DNA of 64,000 bases from Oscillospiraceae bacterium (GCA_028692035.1 JAQUYD010000003.1:62001-126000); one strand, 5' to 3'. Numbered from the stretch's first letter, positions 9,861 through 20,043 are shown. Translations and numbers: made by a program. The notes: generated by a model not told the origin, from the letters alone.

Positions 9861-10637
9861 TTAGTGGCCCACGATGGACTGCAAAAACTCCTGCCCGATA
9901 GCGGCGTATCCTGAAAAATCTGGCACCGGCAAAGACCCCAGGGCATTCTTCTCCAAAAACAGACGCAGTAACCAGGTGTTTTCCAACGTCTCCCGGTTCA
10001 AGTATGGAATACGATCGCCGGTCAGCGCCAACACAAGGCTTGCGATGGTGACAATCAGGTACAAATACAGCACCCCTTCCACCGCGCCAACGCAGCCGCC
10101 CAACACCGAGTTGATTGGCCCTACGATGGGAATATGGCGCAGCCCTGTAAAGCCGCGGGCTACCATGCGGGTCAGAAACATCAGCAGAGAAAAAAACAGC
10201 AGAAAAAAGACGGTGGAAAACAGCGCGATGCAGGTAGGGCCCACCGTCTGGTCCACAATACCGACCGCCAGCTGCTCCACACTGCCGGTTAAAGATGGCA
10301 ACGTTAAATCCGCGGGCAGGCCCGCAAACTCCAGGGCATTGAGCAGATAGGACGGGATGCTTTCCAGCACCGCTGACAGCGACTGCAAAAAGCCCGCCGC
10401 CGAGCCTGACGACAGGATCTGTTCCGAAATTTTATCGGTCAGCCCCTGGCGGATAAACTGTTCAAAAACATAGGTTGCGGCCACGCCGGAAAGGGCATTG
10501 GCCAAAAACAGCGACACAAAAAATCCCACCAGCTGCACCACGGTGCGCACAAATCCGCGCCGGGCTGATAGCCGGATATAGGCGATTACAAATAGTAGCG
10601 CCGCCAGATCCAAAAGCAGCGGCAAAAATTGTTCCAT
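9861..10637 (-). CDS. CvpA family membrane protein
   Basis: 258 residues with about four hydrophobic helices (for example LLLDLAALLFVIAYIRL near the start, then VQLVGFFVSLFLANAL, and two in the second half around IALFSTVFFLLFFSLLMF), the layout of the CvpA/colicin V production family. Family members are inner-membrane proteins with poorly defined roles in envelope homeostasis and septation. ATG 10637 is preferred over an in-frame ATG at 10682 because AGAAGG lies just upstream and the preceding residues are a charged, non-conserved stretch. It is the last gene of the long operon that starts at ruvC; a weak hairpin with seven T follows (about 9838-9858). Confidence 0.8.
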   Translation of the reverse strand: MEQFLPLLLDLAALLFVIAYIRLSARRGFVRTVVQLVGFFVSLFLANALSGVAATYVFEQFIRQGLTDKISEQILSSGSAAGFLQSLSAVLESIPSYLLNALEFAGLPADLTLPSLTGSVEQLAVGIVDQTVGPTCIALFSTVFFLLFFSLLMFLTRMVARGFTGLRHIPIVGPINSVLGGCVGAVEGVLYLYLIVTIASLVLALTGDRIPYLNRETLENTWLLRLFLEKNALGSLPVPDFSGYAAIGQEFLQSIVGH

Positions 10638-10697
10638 CTCATCCCTTCTCTCTTTTTTATGGGGTGCGATCCCTTTTTTCAAAGCAGCCGGGTCCTA

Positions 10698-11861
10698 TCA
10701 GGAAAGGGGCTCCTGACAAAGCGCGTCGGGGGTCACATAATATACATACCCGCTGCCCAGCGCCAGGAAAAGCACCTCTGTATCCGGCGCCACCTCTTTG
10801 ATCAGCTCCCCTTTGGCATCGTAAATCTCGATGCGGTTTTCTGAAAGCAGAGCCGTACGGTTTTTGCAAACATCAATCGCCTCTACCTGGGACGAAAGCG
10901 ATACGGTCGCCCGCTCCTCTCCGGAGCCGCCCAGCAAAGACAGTTGGATCGATTTGAACTCTTGATAATCGCCCAGCAAAAGCGCCGAAACCTTTTCCCC
11001 CTTGCTACAGAACATCCGCAGCGGTTCATCCTGAAAAGAGACAGATGCCTTTTCTTTGCCCGATTCAGAATAATAATAAGCTGTCTGGTCGGTCAGCACC
11101 TGCAATTCACCGTTCTGGTAGTCTAAATCATGGATGGTTTCGTCCACATACTGCTGTTGCAGAAAAGGGCTTTCCGCGTCGAGCCGGTACAGGGTGAGGC
11201 CACTGACCAGATCGCCGTTTTGCACCTGCACCGAAGATACGGCAACGGCGTCCCCCCCCGGTGCAAACGCCGCCCCGTACAGATAGCTTTCCGCCGATTT
11301 CCAAGAAAAAACCGGTTCTTCCAAAGAACTGTCATAAACCTCGATCTGCCCCAAAAAACGGGGTGTGTTGGTGATGACAGCCAAATCGTTTTGATCAGAC
11401 AATACAGCGAACAGCACCGGGAATTCAAAGGTCATCGTCTGAACCGTTTTGGTTTTGCTCTCTACCCGCAGAATTTTTGAAGACGGATCGTATAAAAGGA
11501 TCCTGCTGCTGGAGCATTTCATCACCGGATTGGGATAATCGTGCTGCACCTCGCGCAGCAGTTTTCCATTTTTATTATAAATATGCAGATGCGTATCGGT
11601 CAGAACCAGCAGTACATTGCCCATGGCCGCCGTCTGGCGGACGGTTGCGCCGGAAAACTCCAACGGGTATCCGCCGCCCGACCCCAGCTCGGCAATACCG
11701 CCGGCCAGCTGTTCGGCCAAGCTTGTCTGTTTGATTTTCTCCCACGCGAACCAGCCGCCAAAAAAGATAGCCAAAACCAGCAAAAAAGCTCCCAGCCGTT
11801 TCAGATTCTGCCGGCGGTTCCGCTTTTTTCGCAGCCGCTCAATGTCTTCCAGCTGACCCAT
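10698..11861 (-). CDS. DUF5711-like membrane-anchored beta-propeller protein
   Basis: 387 residues. A basic N-terminus (RLRKKRNRRQNLKR) precedes one membrane helix (LGAFLLVLAIFFGGWFAW, about 24-41), then a long hydrophilic domain of repeated beta-strand blades such as VLLVLTDTHLHIYNKNGKLL and RTALLSENRIEIYDAKGELI. This is the pattern of extracytoplasmic WD40/PQQ-like propellers grouped as DUF5711 in Clostridia; no function is established. ATG 11861 is chosen from AAAGGA upstream; an in-frame ATG at 11948 would add a lysine-rich stretch. It lies between truA and cvpA in the same direction. Confidence 0.75.
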   Translation of the reverse strand: MGQLEDIERLRKKRNRRQNLKRLGAFLLVLAIFFGGWFAWEKIKQTSLAEQLAGGIAELGSGGGYPLEFSGATVRQTAAMGNVLLVLTDTHLHIYNKNGKLLREVQHDYPNPVMKCSSSRILLYDPSSKILRVESKTKTVQTMTFEFPVLFAVLSDQNDLAVITNTPRFLGQIEVYDSSLEEPVFSWKSAESYLYGAAFAPGGDAVAVSSVQVQNGDLVSGLTLYRLDAESPFLQQQYVDETIHDLDYQNGELQVLTDQTAYYYSESGKEKASVSFQDEPLRMFCSKGEKVSALLLGDYQEFKSIQLSLLGGSGEERATVSLSSQVEAIDVCKNRTALLSENRIEIYDAKGELIKEVAPDTEVLFLALGSGYVYYVTPDALCQEPLS

Positions 11862-11966
11862 TTTGACCCATCCTTTCTGTTTTTGTTTCCGCTTTTTCGG
11901 ACAGCGCGCATTTTCCTGCGCGTTCTTCGAAAAAGCGGCCCTTTTCATGCCTGCAGCCCTATGCGC

Positions 11967-12722
11967 TTACGCCCATCCGGCGGGCCGCGTATAAAACACC
12001 TCGTCCAGATATAACCCGCAGGCTGGGGCGGTTATCCCCGCCAAAGAGCGGTCCCGCTCCTCTAGCGCCCGGCGCACCTGCTCCATACCGAGTTTGCCTT
12101 CATTGACCCGCAGCAGCGTTCCAACGATAATCCGCACCATGTTGTACAAAAAGCCGTCTCCCTCAATCGTCAAGATAACGAGGTCCCCCTGCCGTTCCAC
12201 TTCACAACGGTAGACGGTACGCACCGTATTCTCCTGGTCGGTTTTGGAACTGCAAAAGCCCCGAAAGTCGTGGGTTCCGCACAGCATTTCGCAAACAGGC
12301 TGCAGCTGCTCGAGCTTTAGCGCCTGCCAGTATTCCAGCGCACGACCCCGATAGAAGGGGTTTTTGCCGTCCGCATTCCAAATGAGGTACCGATAGCGTT
12401 TTCCTACGCAGCTGTATCTGGCGTGAAAATCCGGCGGCACCTGACGGCACTCCAGCACGCCGATATCCTCTGGGAGAAGGGCGTTGAGGCGGCGCTTGAG
12501 CGCATACAGCGAGATTTCGCTCTCGGTGCGAAAATTCATGCAGTAGCAGTTGGCGTGTACCCCCGAATCGGTGCGGGAGCAGCCCTTCACATCCTCCCTG
12601 CGGCCCAAAACCGTTTCCATAGCGTCCTGCACCACCTCGGTCACCGACAGGGCGTTGGCCTGAACCTGGGAGCCGTGGTAAGCGGTGCCAATATAAGAAA
12701 GCTTCATTAAAATATTGCGCAT
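11967..12722 (-). CDS. truA: tRNA pseudouridine(38-40) synthase
   Basis: Isomerises uridines 38-40 in the anticodon arm of many tRNAs. 251 residues. The catalytic aspartate is in CSRTDSGVHA (Asp52). ATG 12722 follows AGGGGAG. Its position directly downstream of ecfA1-ecfA2-ecfT is the arrangement common in Firmicutes, although there the ECF genes usually follow ribosomal protein genes rather than ruvCAB-glmM as here. Confidence 0.95.
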   Translation of the reverse strand: MRNILMKLSYIGTAYHGSQVQANALSVTEVVQDAMETVLGRREDVKGCSRTDSGVHANCYCMNFRTESEISLYALKRRLNALLPEDIGVLECRQVPPDFHARYSCVGKRYRYLIWNADGKNPFYRGRALEYWQALKLEQLQPVCEMLCGTHDFRGFCSSKTDQENTVRTVYRCEVERQGDLVILTIEGDGFLYNMVRIIVGTLLRVNEGKLGMEQVRRALEERDRSLAGITAPACGLYLDEVFYTRPAGWA

Positions 12723-12770
12723 CCCCGCTCCCCTTTCCATCCATCTGTCCCATCTAAACGAAACTGTTTT

Positions 12771-13583
12771 TTAAAATAGCCTTGGCGCGAAAACGTTCAC
12801 CGCGACCACTGCGCTAATGCAGATCACCGTCATCAAAGCGGCCACGCCGTCCTGCCAGCTGTAATGCAGCTGTTTCATGCGGGTGCGGCCTACGTCGCCG
12901 CGGTAGCAGCGGCACTCCATGGCCAGCGCCAGCTCATCCGCCCGGCGAAAGGCCGAGACGAACAGCGGGATCAAAATCGGCACCAGCGCTTTCGCCCTCT
13001 GCATGATGCCGCCACTTTCCAGGTCGGCGCCGCGGGCCTTTTGAGCGCTCATAATCTTATCCGTTTCCTCGATTAACGTCGGAATAAACCGCAGGGCAAT
13101 GGTCATCATCATCGATAATTCATGCACCGGGAAATGGATTTTTTTCAGCGGCTTCATCAGCCGTTCCAGCCCGTCGGTCAAGGTGATCGGCGAGGTGGTA
13201 TAGGTCAGCAGCGAGGTACCCGCAATCAAACAGATGATCCGGATCGTCATGACCACCGCGGTCAAAAGCCCCTGACGGGAAATATGGATGATCCCCCATT
13301 CAAACAGCGGATCGCCCTGGACAAAAAACATGTTGAGCACCGTGGTGAAAATAATAATGGGGATCACCGGCTTTAAGCTTTTGATAATCATGCGAGGCGG
13401 AATACCGGAGAGGGTGTAGGCGAAGATCAAAAACAAAATGCCCACACACAACCCAAGGGGGTTGGACACGGTAAACAACATAATAATGTATCCCACCGTC
13501 AGTAGGATCTTCATCCGCGGATCCAGCCGGTGCAACACCGACTTGCCCGGAAAATACTGTCCGATGGTAATGTCCTTAAGCAT
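12771..13583 (-). CDS. ecfT: Energy-coupling factor transporter transmembrane protein
   Basis: Scaffold subunit that connects the two ECF ATPases to interchangeable vitamin-binding S components in the membrane. 270 residues, with hydrophobic helices near residues 25-70, 90-130 and at the C-terminus (GVAALMTVICISAVVAVNVF) and the EcfT coupling-helix motif around AQKARGADLE. ATG 13583 overlaps the ecfA2 stop by 8 bases and sits after GGAGGT. Confidence 0.94.
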   Translation of the reverse strand: MLKDITIGQYFPGKSVLHRLDPRMKILLTVGYIIMLFTVSNPLGLCVGILFLIFAYTLSGIPPRMIIKSLKPVIPIIIFTTVLNMFFVQGDPLFEWGIIHISRQGLLTAVVMTIRIICLIAGTSLLTYTTSPITLTDGLERLMKPLKKIHFPVHELSMMMTIALRFIPTLIEETDKIMSAQKARGADLESGGIMQRAKALVPILIPLFVSAFRRADELALAMECRCYRGDVGRTRMKQLHYSWQDGVAALMTVICISAVVAVNVFAPRLF

Positions 13584-14445
13584 TGGCGCCACCTCCCTGC
13601 CCCAGAATTTTTTCTACCGCCGTTTTTGCCTGTTCTACGGTATAGACGTTTGCGGGAACCGGCCAGCCCTTTTCGCTCAATGCCAAGAATACCCGGGATA
13701 CCTGCGGCACCGCAAGGCCCATAGATTCAATCTCCCGGCTGCGGGAAAAAACCGTCTCCACATCGTCGAACATGGCCACCCTGCTGTGATTCATGACCAG
13801 AACTTTTTCGGTGTACTTGGCCACGTCTTCCATGCTGTGGGACACTAGCAAAATGGTATTTTTCCGTTCCTTGTGGTATTCAACAATCTGGCCCAGGATT
13901 CGGTCGCGGCCTTTGGGGTCCAGCCCGGCGGTAGGCTCGTCAAGGATCAGCACCTCCGGGTTCATGGCAATGACCCCGGCGATGGCCACCCGCCGTTTTT
14001 GGCCGCCGGACAGTTCAAAAGGGCTCTTTTCCATGTGGTGGGGCTTGAGCCCCACAAACAGCGCCGCTTCTTTCACCCGCTGGTCGATCTCTTCCTCCGA
14101 AAGGCCCATGTTTTTGGGGCCAAAGGCAATATCCTTGTAGACCGTATCCTCAAACAGTTGGTATTCCGGGTACTGGAACACCAACCCCACTTTGAACCGA
14201 ATGCGGCGGATTTCTTTGGGTTTTTCCCAGATGTCTTCGCCGTCCACATAGATGTTTCCGGAGGTGGGCCGTAAAAGGCCATTGAAATGCTGGATCAGGG
14301 TGGATTTGCCTGATCCAGTATGGCCGATGACCCCGATCATTTCCCCGGATTCAATTTCTAAGCTCACATCAGAGACCGCCGCTTGCTCGTAGCTGGTTCC
14401 CTGTGAATAGGTATGGGTCAGATGCTCTGTTTTAATGACTGACAT
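13576..14445 (-). CDS. ecfA2: Energy-coupling factor transporter ATPase 2
   Basis: One of two ATPases driving ECF vitamin uptake. 289 residues with Walker A GHTGSGKS, signature LSGGQKRR, Walker B VLILDEP and H-loop SHS. ATG 14445 (after GGAGG) is chosen; it overlaps the end of ecfA1 by 14 bases, indicating translational coupling. Confidence 0.94.
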   Translation of the reverse strand: MSVIKTEHLTHTYSQGTSYEQAAVSDVSLEIESGEMIGVIGHTGSGKSTLIQHFNGLLRPTSGNIYVDGEDIWEKPKEIRRIRFKVGLVFQYPEYQLFEDTVYKDIAFGPKNMGLSEEEIDQRVKEAALFVGLKPHHMEKSPFELSGGQKRRVAIAGVIAMNPEVLILDEPTAGLDPKGRDRILGQIVEYHKERKNTILLVSHSMEDVAKYTEKVLVMNHSRVAMFDDVETVFSRSREIESMGLAVPQVSRVFLALSEKGWPVPANVYTVEQAKTAVEKILGQGGGANA

Positions 14446-15298
14446 GATGTTCCTCCAACAGTTTTTCAATGGCCTGGACGCATTCTTCTTCAAAGATGAT
14501 GTCGTCCGGCAGATCATACCCGTCCTGCCGCAACAGCCAAGCCAGCTCGGTCACCTGCGGCACGTCTAGCCCGACGCTTTTGAGTTGTTCCACATGAGAG
14601 AAAACCTTGCGGGGCACGCCGTCGAGAATGATTTTCCCGTTGTCGACCACGACCACCCGGTCGCACTGGGCGGCTTCGTCCATATAATGGGTAATCAGTA
14701 CCACCGTAATGCCAAATTGCTCCCCCAGCTGCCGGATGGTGCGCAGCACTTCCCGCCGGCCCTGGGGATCCAGCATCGCGGTGGGTTCGTCCAAGACGAT
14801 GCACTTGGGCCGCATGGCAATAATGCCCGCGATCGCCACCCGCTGTTTTTGCCCGCCGGAAAGCTGGTGGGGAGAATGCTCCCGGTATTGATACATGCCG
14901 ACTGCTTTTAACGATTCGTCCACCCTGCGGCGAATTTCCGCCGGCTCAACCCCCAAGTTTTCCAACGCAAAGGCGACGTCCTCCTCCACAATGGTGGCTA
15001 CCAGCTGGTTGTCCGGGTTCTGAAAGACCATACCCGCCGTCTGGCGGACGTCATACAGCCGCTCCTCGTCCTTTGTGTCAATGCCGCCGACATAAACTGT
15101 GCCGGAGGTCGGCAACAGGATGGCGTTAAAATGCTTGGCCAGGGTGGATTTGCCCGACCCATTATGCCCCAACACCGCCACAAATTCCCCTGGCTGGACA
15201 TCCAGCGATACGTCATCCAGCACCACCGGCGGCAAATTTTTCTCTTCGTAATTCTCATATGCAAAGGATACATCCCTTGCCGATAAAATCGGTTCCAT
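14432..15298 (-). CDS. ecfA1: Energy-coupling factor transporter ATPase 1
   Basis: Partner ATPase of EcfA2. 288 residues with Walker [10 protein letters not shown]-loop [10 protein letters not shown] (the PDNQ form typical of EcfA), signature LSGGQKQR and Walker B CIVLDEP. Starts at ATG 15298 after GAAGGA. No S component is encoded in the window, so the imported vitamin is unknown. Confidence 0.95.
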   Translation of the reverse strand: MEPILSARDVSFAYENYEEKNLPPVVLDDVSLDVQPGEFVAVLGHNGSGKSTLAKHFNAILLPTSGTVYVGGIDTKDEERLYDVRQTAGMVFQNPDNQLVATIVEEDVAFALENLGVEPAEIRRRVDESLKAVGMYQYREHSPHQLSGGQKQRVAIAGIIAMRPKCIVLDEPTAMLDPQGRREVLRTIRQLGEQFGITVVLITHYMDEAAQCDRVVVVDNGKIILDGVPRKVFSHVEQLKSVGLDVPQVTELAWLLRQDGYDLPDDIIFEEECVQAIEKLLEEHHVSH

Positions 15299-15325
15299 GT
15301 GATATTCCTTCTTTCTTAGCTAGGG

Positions 15326-16189
15326 TTAGCGTTCCCACACGGCGGTGGACCCACAGGGCAGCGAAAAACCGGAAGCCGTAACCGGAAGCCCAATTTCAGC
15401 TGACGAAACCCGCCCGGCCCGGCCGCGCCCCACCGTAACGCCCAGCAGGTATTCCATCACTGAGGCCGGAAGGCCGGTCGTATAGGAGTTGAGTAGGAAG
15501 AAGAGCGCATCGTCGGAAAGCACCTGCGCTGTCAGCTCCAGTAACTCGTAAATCTGATCCTCCAGCTTCCAGATTTCGCCGCTGGGCCCTCGCCCGTAGG
15601 ACGGCGGATCCATGAGGACCCCATCGTACCGGCTGCCACGGCGGATCTCCCGCTCCACAAATTTTTTACAATCGTCTACAATCCAGCGGATGGGCTTGTC
15701 CCCCAGGCCGGACAGGGCGGCATTTTCCCGCGCCCAGGCGACCATCCCTTTAGAAGCGTCCACATGGCAGACCGAAGCGCCCGCCTCGGCGCAAGCCAAA
15801 GTGGCCCCGCCGGTATAGGCGAACAGGTTCAGCACCCGTACTGGACGGCCCGCCGCCCGGATCTTCTGGGCCATAAAATCCCAGTTGACCGCTTGCTCCG
15901 GGAACAAACCCGTATGTTTAAAGCCGGTGGGGCTGACCTTAAAAACCAACGCCCCATACCGGATCCTCCATTCGTTTTTATGCAAGGAGCGGTTTTGCCA
16001 GCTGCCCCCGCCGGCGCTGGAGCGCAGATACCGGGCATCCGCCTTTTTCCAGGCCGGATGCTCCTTTTGTGTATTCCAGATGATCTGGGGGTCTGGTCGG
16101 ATCAGCAACACGTCCCCCCAGCGCTCCAGCTTTTCCCCGCCGGAGGTATCAATAATCTCATAATCGTTCCACTGATCGGCAATTCTCAT
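15326..16189 (-). CDS. Class I SAM-dependent methyltransferase (RlmI/RlmK-like)
   Basis: Probable rRNA methyltransferase. 287 residues. SAM-binding motif I is NLFAYTGGATLACAEAG followed by the acidic VDAS; motif IV is DPPSYGRGP. This matches the C-terminal catalytic half of RlmI-like 23S rRNA methyltransferases, but the N-terminal PUA domain of RlmI is absent. ATG 16189 after GAGGGC, 10 bases beyond the glmM stop; a longer in-frame ATG at 16261 lies inside glmM and is rejected. The exact substrate cannot be told. Confidence 0.82.
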   Translation of the reverse strand: MRIADQWNDYEIIDTSGGEKLERWGDVLLIRPDPQIIWNTQKEHPAWKKADARYLRSSAGGGSWQNRSLHKNEWRIRYGALVFKVSPTGFKHTGLFPEQAVNWDFMAQKIRAAGRPVRVLNLFAYTGGATLACAEAGASVCHVDASKGMVAWARENAALSGLGDKPIRWIVDDCKKFVEREIRRGSRYDGVLMDPPSYGRGPSGEIWKLEDQIYELLELTAQVLSDDALFFLLNSYTTGLPASVMEYLLGVTVGRGRAGRVSSAEIGLPVTASGFSLPCGSTAVWER

Positions 16190-16199
16190 GGCAAGCCCT

Positions 16200-17540
16200 C
16201 TATTTCTGTTTTGCTTCAATGGCGGCGGCGATGATCCCGGCAATCTCTTCGATCTGGGCATGGTCGGCGCCTTCCACCATCACCCGCACCAGCGGTTCCG
16301 TTCCGGAGGGGCGCACCAGTACCCGCCCCTGGTCGCCCAGCCGGTCGTCCATCTCCCGGAACAGATCGTCCAGTTCCCACAAGGACGCTTTGAGCTCATC
16401 GTCCGCCCGCACATTTTTAAGCACCTGCGGATAGGTCGTCATCACCTGGCGCAATTCGTGCAGCGGCTTTTGTTCCCGGGCCAAAACGCCCAGCAGATGC
16501 ACCGCCGAAAGCTGTCCGTCGCCGGTGGTCATATCGTCAAAAAAGATGATGTGGCCCGACTGTTCCCCGCCTAGGCAATAGCCGCCTTTGATGATGGTAT
16601 CCAGCACATACCGGTCGCCCACCTTTGTGGTTGGCGTCTGGATATCCTGCTCTTTTGCAAAATGGAACAGCCCCAGGTTGGACATGACCGTTACAACCAG
16701 ACCGTTGTTTTTCAGCGTCCCGCGCTTTTTCATGTCTAGGGCGAAAATGGCCATTAGCACGTCGCCGTCTACCAGCGTCCCGTCTCGATCCACCGCCAGG
16801 CACCGGTCTGCGTCCCCGTCAAAAGCGAAGCCCAGATCGCACCCATGGGCCCTGACATAAGCCTGCAGCCCCTCCATATGGGTGGATCCGCAGTCCCGGT
16901 TCACGTTTACGCCGTTTGGCTCGGCGTGCAGCACATGACATTCGGCCCCTAGCCGCCGAAAAATCTGCGGCGCAGTCACGCTGGCGCAGCCATTGGCGCA
17001 ATCCAGCGCAACTTTTATGCCCGAAAGGGACCCCTGTCCCAGCCCAACCAAATAATCGATATAATCGTTCACCGCTTCAAACGCGGTGGTGACCATGCCG
17101 ATCTGTTCCGGCGCCGCTTTTGGAGGAACCCGCTCATTGTCAATGATGATGGCCTCAATCTCCTCTTCTTCCGCATCGGAGAGTTTAAAGCCGGTGCCGC
17201 TAATGATCTTGATGCCGTTATCCATAAACGGATTGTGGGAGGCGGTGAGCATAATGCCCGCGTCGGCGCCCAGCCGCCGCACCAGATAGGCCACCGCCGG
17301 AGTTGGCACCACGCCCAAAAGCTGCACATCGCACCCCACTGAGCAAAGGCCCGCCGCCATGGCAGATTCCAGCATTCCAGAGGACAGGCGGGTGTCCCGC
17401 CCAATCACAAACCGCGGTTTGCGGCCGACCTTTTCCCGAATGACCGTACCCGCCGCCTGGGCCACTTCCATCGCCAGGTCAACGCTCAACTCTTTATTGG
17501 CAACTCCGCGGATGCCATCTGTCCCAAACAGTTTCCCCAT
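16200..17540 (-). CDS. glmM: Phosphoglucosamine mutase
   Basis: Interconverts glucosamine-6-phosphate and glucosamine-1-phosphate on the way to UDP-GlcNAc and peptidoglycan. 446 residues. Phosphoserine loop TASHNP, metal-binding DGDADR and the C-terminal phosphate-binding RPSGTEP are all present in the expected order. Starts MGKLFGTDGIRG at ATG 17540 after AAAGGAG. Located after ruvB in the same operon, rather than next to the cdaA gene as in many Firmicutes. Confidence 0.97.
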   Translation of the reverse strand: MGKLFGTDGIRGVANKELSVDLAMEVAQAAGTVIREKVGRKPRFVIGRDTRLSSGMLESAMAAGLCSVGCDVQLLGVVPTPAVAYLVRRLGADAGIMLTASHNPFMDNGIKIISGTGFKLSDAEEEEIEAIIIDNERVPPKAAPEQIGMVTTAFEAVNDYIDYLVGLGQGSLSGIKVALDCANGCASVTAPQIFRRLGAECHVLHAEPNGVNVNRDCGSTHMEGLQAYVRAHGCDLGFAFDGDADRCLAVDRDGTLVDGDVLMAIFALDMKKRGTLKNNGLVVTVMSNLGLFHFAKEQDIQTPTTKVGDRYVLDTIIKGGYCLGGEQSGHIIFFDDMTTGDGQLSAVHLLGVLAREQKPLHELRQVMTTYPQVLKNVRADDELKASLWELDDLFREMDDRLGDQGRVLVRPSGTEPLVRVMVEGADHAQIEEIAGIIAAAIEAKQK

Positions 17541-17555
17541 ACCTTTGCTCCTTTA

Positions 17556-18605
17556 TCAGAAATCCAGTTTTAGCTGGTCGTCGCTCTCTGTTCCCGGGGC
17601 GTTCATGCCCAAATGGCGATACCCCGCAGGGGTCACGCAACGGCCTCTAGGCGTCCGGCTCAAAAAGCCGACCTGCATTAGGTAAGGCTCATATACGTCC
17701 TCCAAGGTCACCGCTTCTTCCCCGATGGCCGCCGCCAAGGTCTCCAGCCCCACCGGGCCGCCACTGTAGTTGCGGATGATGGTCAACAGCATCCGCCGGT
17801 CAATGGCATCTAACCCCAATCCGTCGATCTCCAGCCGATCCAGCGCCTGCCCGGCAACGGATCGCGTAATGGTGCCGTCCCCCATGACCTGGGCAAAATC
17901 CCGCACCCGTTTCAGCAGCCGGTTGGCGATTCGGGGGGTGCCGCGGCTGCGCTTGGCAAGCTCCAAAGAACCATCCCGGTCGCAAGGGATATTCAAAATC
18001 CCGGCGCTGCGCCGGATGATCTGGGCCAGCTCCTCAGTCGTATACAATTCCAGCCGCAGGATCACGCCAAACCGGTCTCGCAGCGGCGCGGTCAGCTGGC
18101 CGGCACGGGTGGTGGCGCCCACCAACGTAAAGTGGGGCAGGTCAATGCGGATGGACCGGGCCGACGGCCCTTTGCCGATGATAATATCCAGCGCATAGTC
18201 CTCCATGGCCGGATACAGCACCTCCTCCACCGCCCGGGACAGCCGGTGGATCTCGTCGATAAAGAGGATGTCGTTTTCCCCCAGGTTGGTCAAAAGCGCC
18301 GCCAGATCCCCCGGTTTTTCAATGGCGGGGCCGGAGGTGACCCGCAGATTAACATTCATCTCGTTGGCGATAATCCCCGACAAGGTGGTCTTACCTAATC
18401 CAGGCGGGCCGTACAGCAGCACATGATCCAGCGGCTCCCCCCGCATCCGTGCCGCCTCGATGTAGACCGACATGTTTTCCTTGGCCTTTTCCTGGCCGAT
18501 GTATTCCTGCAGCGTTTTGGGGCGCAGGGACCCTTCGATCTCCGAATCCTCCCGCTCGTACTCCGGCGTTACGATCCGGTTTTCAAAATCCATTTCTTCT
18601 TCCAC
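17556..18605 (-). CDS. ruvB: Holliday junction branch migration helicase RuvB
   Basis: Hexameric AAA+ motor that drives branch migration with RuvA. 349 residues. Walker A GPPGLGKT, Walker [10 protein letters not shown], sensor I GATTRAG, and a C-terminal winged helix with RTPRGR. The first codon is uncertain: GTG at 18605, 13 bases after AAGGCGGGG, or ATG at 18593 giving MDFENR. Confidence 0.96.
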   Translation of the reverse strand: MEEEMDFENRIVTPEYEREDSEIEGSLRPKTLQEYIGQEKAKENMSVYIEAARMRGEPLDHVLLYGPPGLGKTTLSGIIANEMNVNLRVTSGPAIEKPGDLAALLTNLGENDILFIDEIHRLSRAVEEVLYPAMEDYALDIIIGKGPSARSIRIDLPHFTLVGATTRAGQLTAPLRDRFGVILRLELYTTEELAQIIRRSAGILNIPCDRDGSLELAKRSRGTPRIANRLLKRVRDFAQVMGDGTITRSVAGQALDRLEIDGLGLDAIDRRMLLTIIRNYSGGPVGLETLAAAIGEEAVTLEDVYEPYLMQVGFLSRTPRGRCVTPAGYRHLGMNAPGTESDDQLKLDF

Positions 18606-18635
18606 GGTTCCCCGCCTTTCTTCCGCTTACGGACG

Positions 18636-19244
18636 TTATGACCTTCCGGACGCCACCGCTTTGAGCCCACGGCGAATCAATTCCTCCACCGGCAACGACG
18701 AATCCAGCTTTGCCATGGCGGCGCCTGCCTCCGCCTGGGTGTAGCCCAGCACCACTAAGGCGCTGATCGCCTCCTGCACGCTGGCGCCAGCCAGCGCCGC
18801 CGGGGTCGGGATATCGTCCATCCCCACCCCTTTGGAAATCTGCTCCTTCTGCACCTTGTCCTTCAGCTCCAAAATCAGCCGCTGGGCCAATTTAGGCCCT
18901 ACGCCCTGGGCCTGTGTGATGGATTTTACATCCCCCATGGCCACGCAAAGGGCAAATTTCTCCGGCGACAGATGAGACAGGATCGCCAAAGCGGCCTTAG
19001 GCCCTACGCCCGAAACCGTCAACAGCATTTTAAAACAGTTTAGCTCCCCCAGATCGTAAAAGCCATACAGATCCATGGCGTCCTCCCGAACTAGGAAATG
19101 GGTGTACAGCATCACTTCCGACTGCGGGGCCAGCTTCGAAAGGGTATTGTTGGTGGTTTTCAGCGCAAAGGCCACGCCGGCGCACTCCACCGCGGCCATC
19201 CCCTCTTCCATATGGACAAGCTTGCCTCGCACACTGTAAAACAT
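18636..19244 (-). CDS. ruvA: Holliday junction branch migration protein RuvA
   Basis: Tetrameric junction-binding partner of RuvB. 202 residues: N-terminal OB fold beginning MFYSVRGKLVHM, helix-hairpin-helix GVGPKAALAIL and GVGPKLAQRLI in the middle, and the small C-terminal RuvB-binding domain. ATG 19244 follows AGGAGG. Lies 14 bases after ruvC. Confidence 0.96.
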   Translation of the reverse strand: MFYSVRGKLVHMEEGMAAVECAGVAFALKTTNNTLSKLAPQSEVMLYTHFLVREDAMDLYGFYDLGELNCFKMLLTVSGVGPKAALAILSHLSPEKFALCVAMGDVKSITQAQGVGPKLAQRLILELKDKVQKEQISKGVGMDDIPTPAALAGASVQEAISALVVLGYTQAEAGAAMAKLDSSLPVEELIRRGLKAVASGRS

Positions 19245-19258
19245 CGCGTTCCCTCCTG

Positions 19259-19759
19259 TTACTGATACTGTTTCAGCCGGTTCATCAAAGACCCGGACGA
19301 GTGGGCATGGCAGATGGCAATGGCCAGCGCATCCGCTGTGTCGTCCGGCTTTGGAATGGCGTCCAGATGCAGCAGGACGCGGGTCATCTCCTGCACCTGC
19401 TTTTTTACCGCCTGACCGTAGCCCACCACCGACGATTTCACTTGCAGAGGCGTATACTCAAAGAGTTCCACTCCCTGCAGCTGCGCCGCCAGCAGCACTA
19501 CTCCCCTAGCCTGGGCCACATCGATAGCCGTTTTTTGGTTGTTTTGAAAGTATAGCCGCTCCACCGCCATCGCCTGCGGGTGATATTTGGCCAGCAGCAC
19601 TTCCATCTCTCGGTAGATGATCTGGAGCCGCTGGGGAAACGGCATTCCCGCGGGGGTGGTAATCGCCCCGTAATCTACCGTACGAAACCGACTGTTCTGA
19701 TATTCCAATAATCCGTAGCCAACAATGGCATATCCGGGATCGATCCCTAAAATCAGCAT
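19259..19759 (-). CDS. ruvC: Crossover junction endodeoxyribonuclease RuvC
   Basis: Resolves Holliday junctions. 166 residues. Acidic active-site residues are seen in GIDPGYA (N-terminus), VERLYFQNN and DDTADALAIA. The frame is open upstream to 19987, but that extra segment crosses the promoter and is not conserved; ATG 19759 with AGGCGG five bases before it gives the standard MLILGIDPG start and length. Confidence 0.95.
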   Translation of the reverse strand: MLILGIDPGYAIVGYGLLEYQNSRFRTVDYGAITTPAGMPFPQRLQIIYREMEVLLAKYHPQAMAVERLYFQNNQKTAIDVAQARGVVLLAAQLQGVELFEYTPLQVKSSVVGYGQAVKKQVQEMTRVLLHLDAIPKPDDTADALAIAICHAHSSGSLMNRLKQYQ

Positions 19760-19897
19760 ATTTTCCGCCTGTTTTTGCGCGTAATATGGCGCATCCTGTT
19801 CCTGCGCTGCCGGACCGCAGGCTGGGCAACCGCTCTGGTTCTTGGCTTTCTTTGAACGTGCCCCGCGAAAGTCCGGCAAAACCGCATAATCGTGATT

Positions 19898-19926
19898 ATT
19901 ATAGCACAAACAAATTTTCGAGACAA
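19898..19926 (-). promoter_or_regulatory. Promoter of the ruvCAB-glmM-ecf-truA operon
   Basis: Minus strand TTGTCT (19921-19926), 17-base spacer ending TGTGC, TATAAT (19898-19903): a full -10 with extended TG. Leaves a leader of about 130 bases before ruvC. Confidence 0.85.
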
Positions 19927-19994
19927 CATCCCGGCCGGATTTCCCAGTAAGAGACAAAAAGTTCGGATTTTGTTCAAATTTTTTCAAAATCTTC

Positions 19995-20023
19995 TTGCTT
20001 TTTCATAGACAATCGGATATACT
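19995..20023 (+). promoter_or_regulatory. Promoter of tRNA-Val
   Basis: TTGCTT (19995-20000), 17-base spacer, TATACT (20018-20023), ending 20 bases before the tRNA. Confidence 0.75.
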
Positions 20024-20043
20024 ATTTTTTGTTATCCCGTTTC

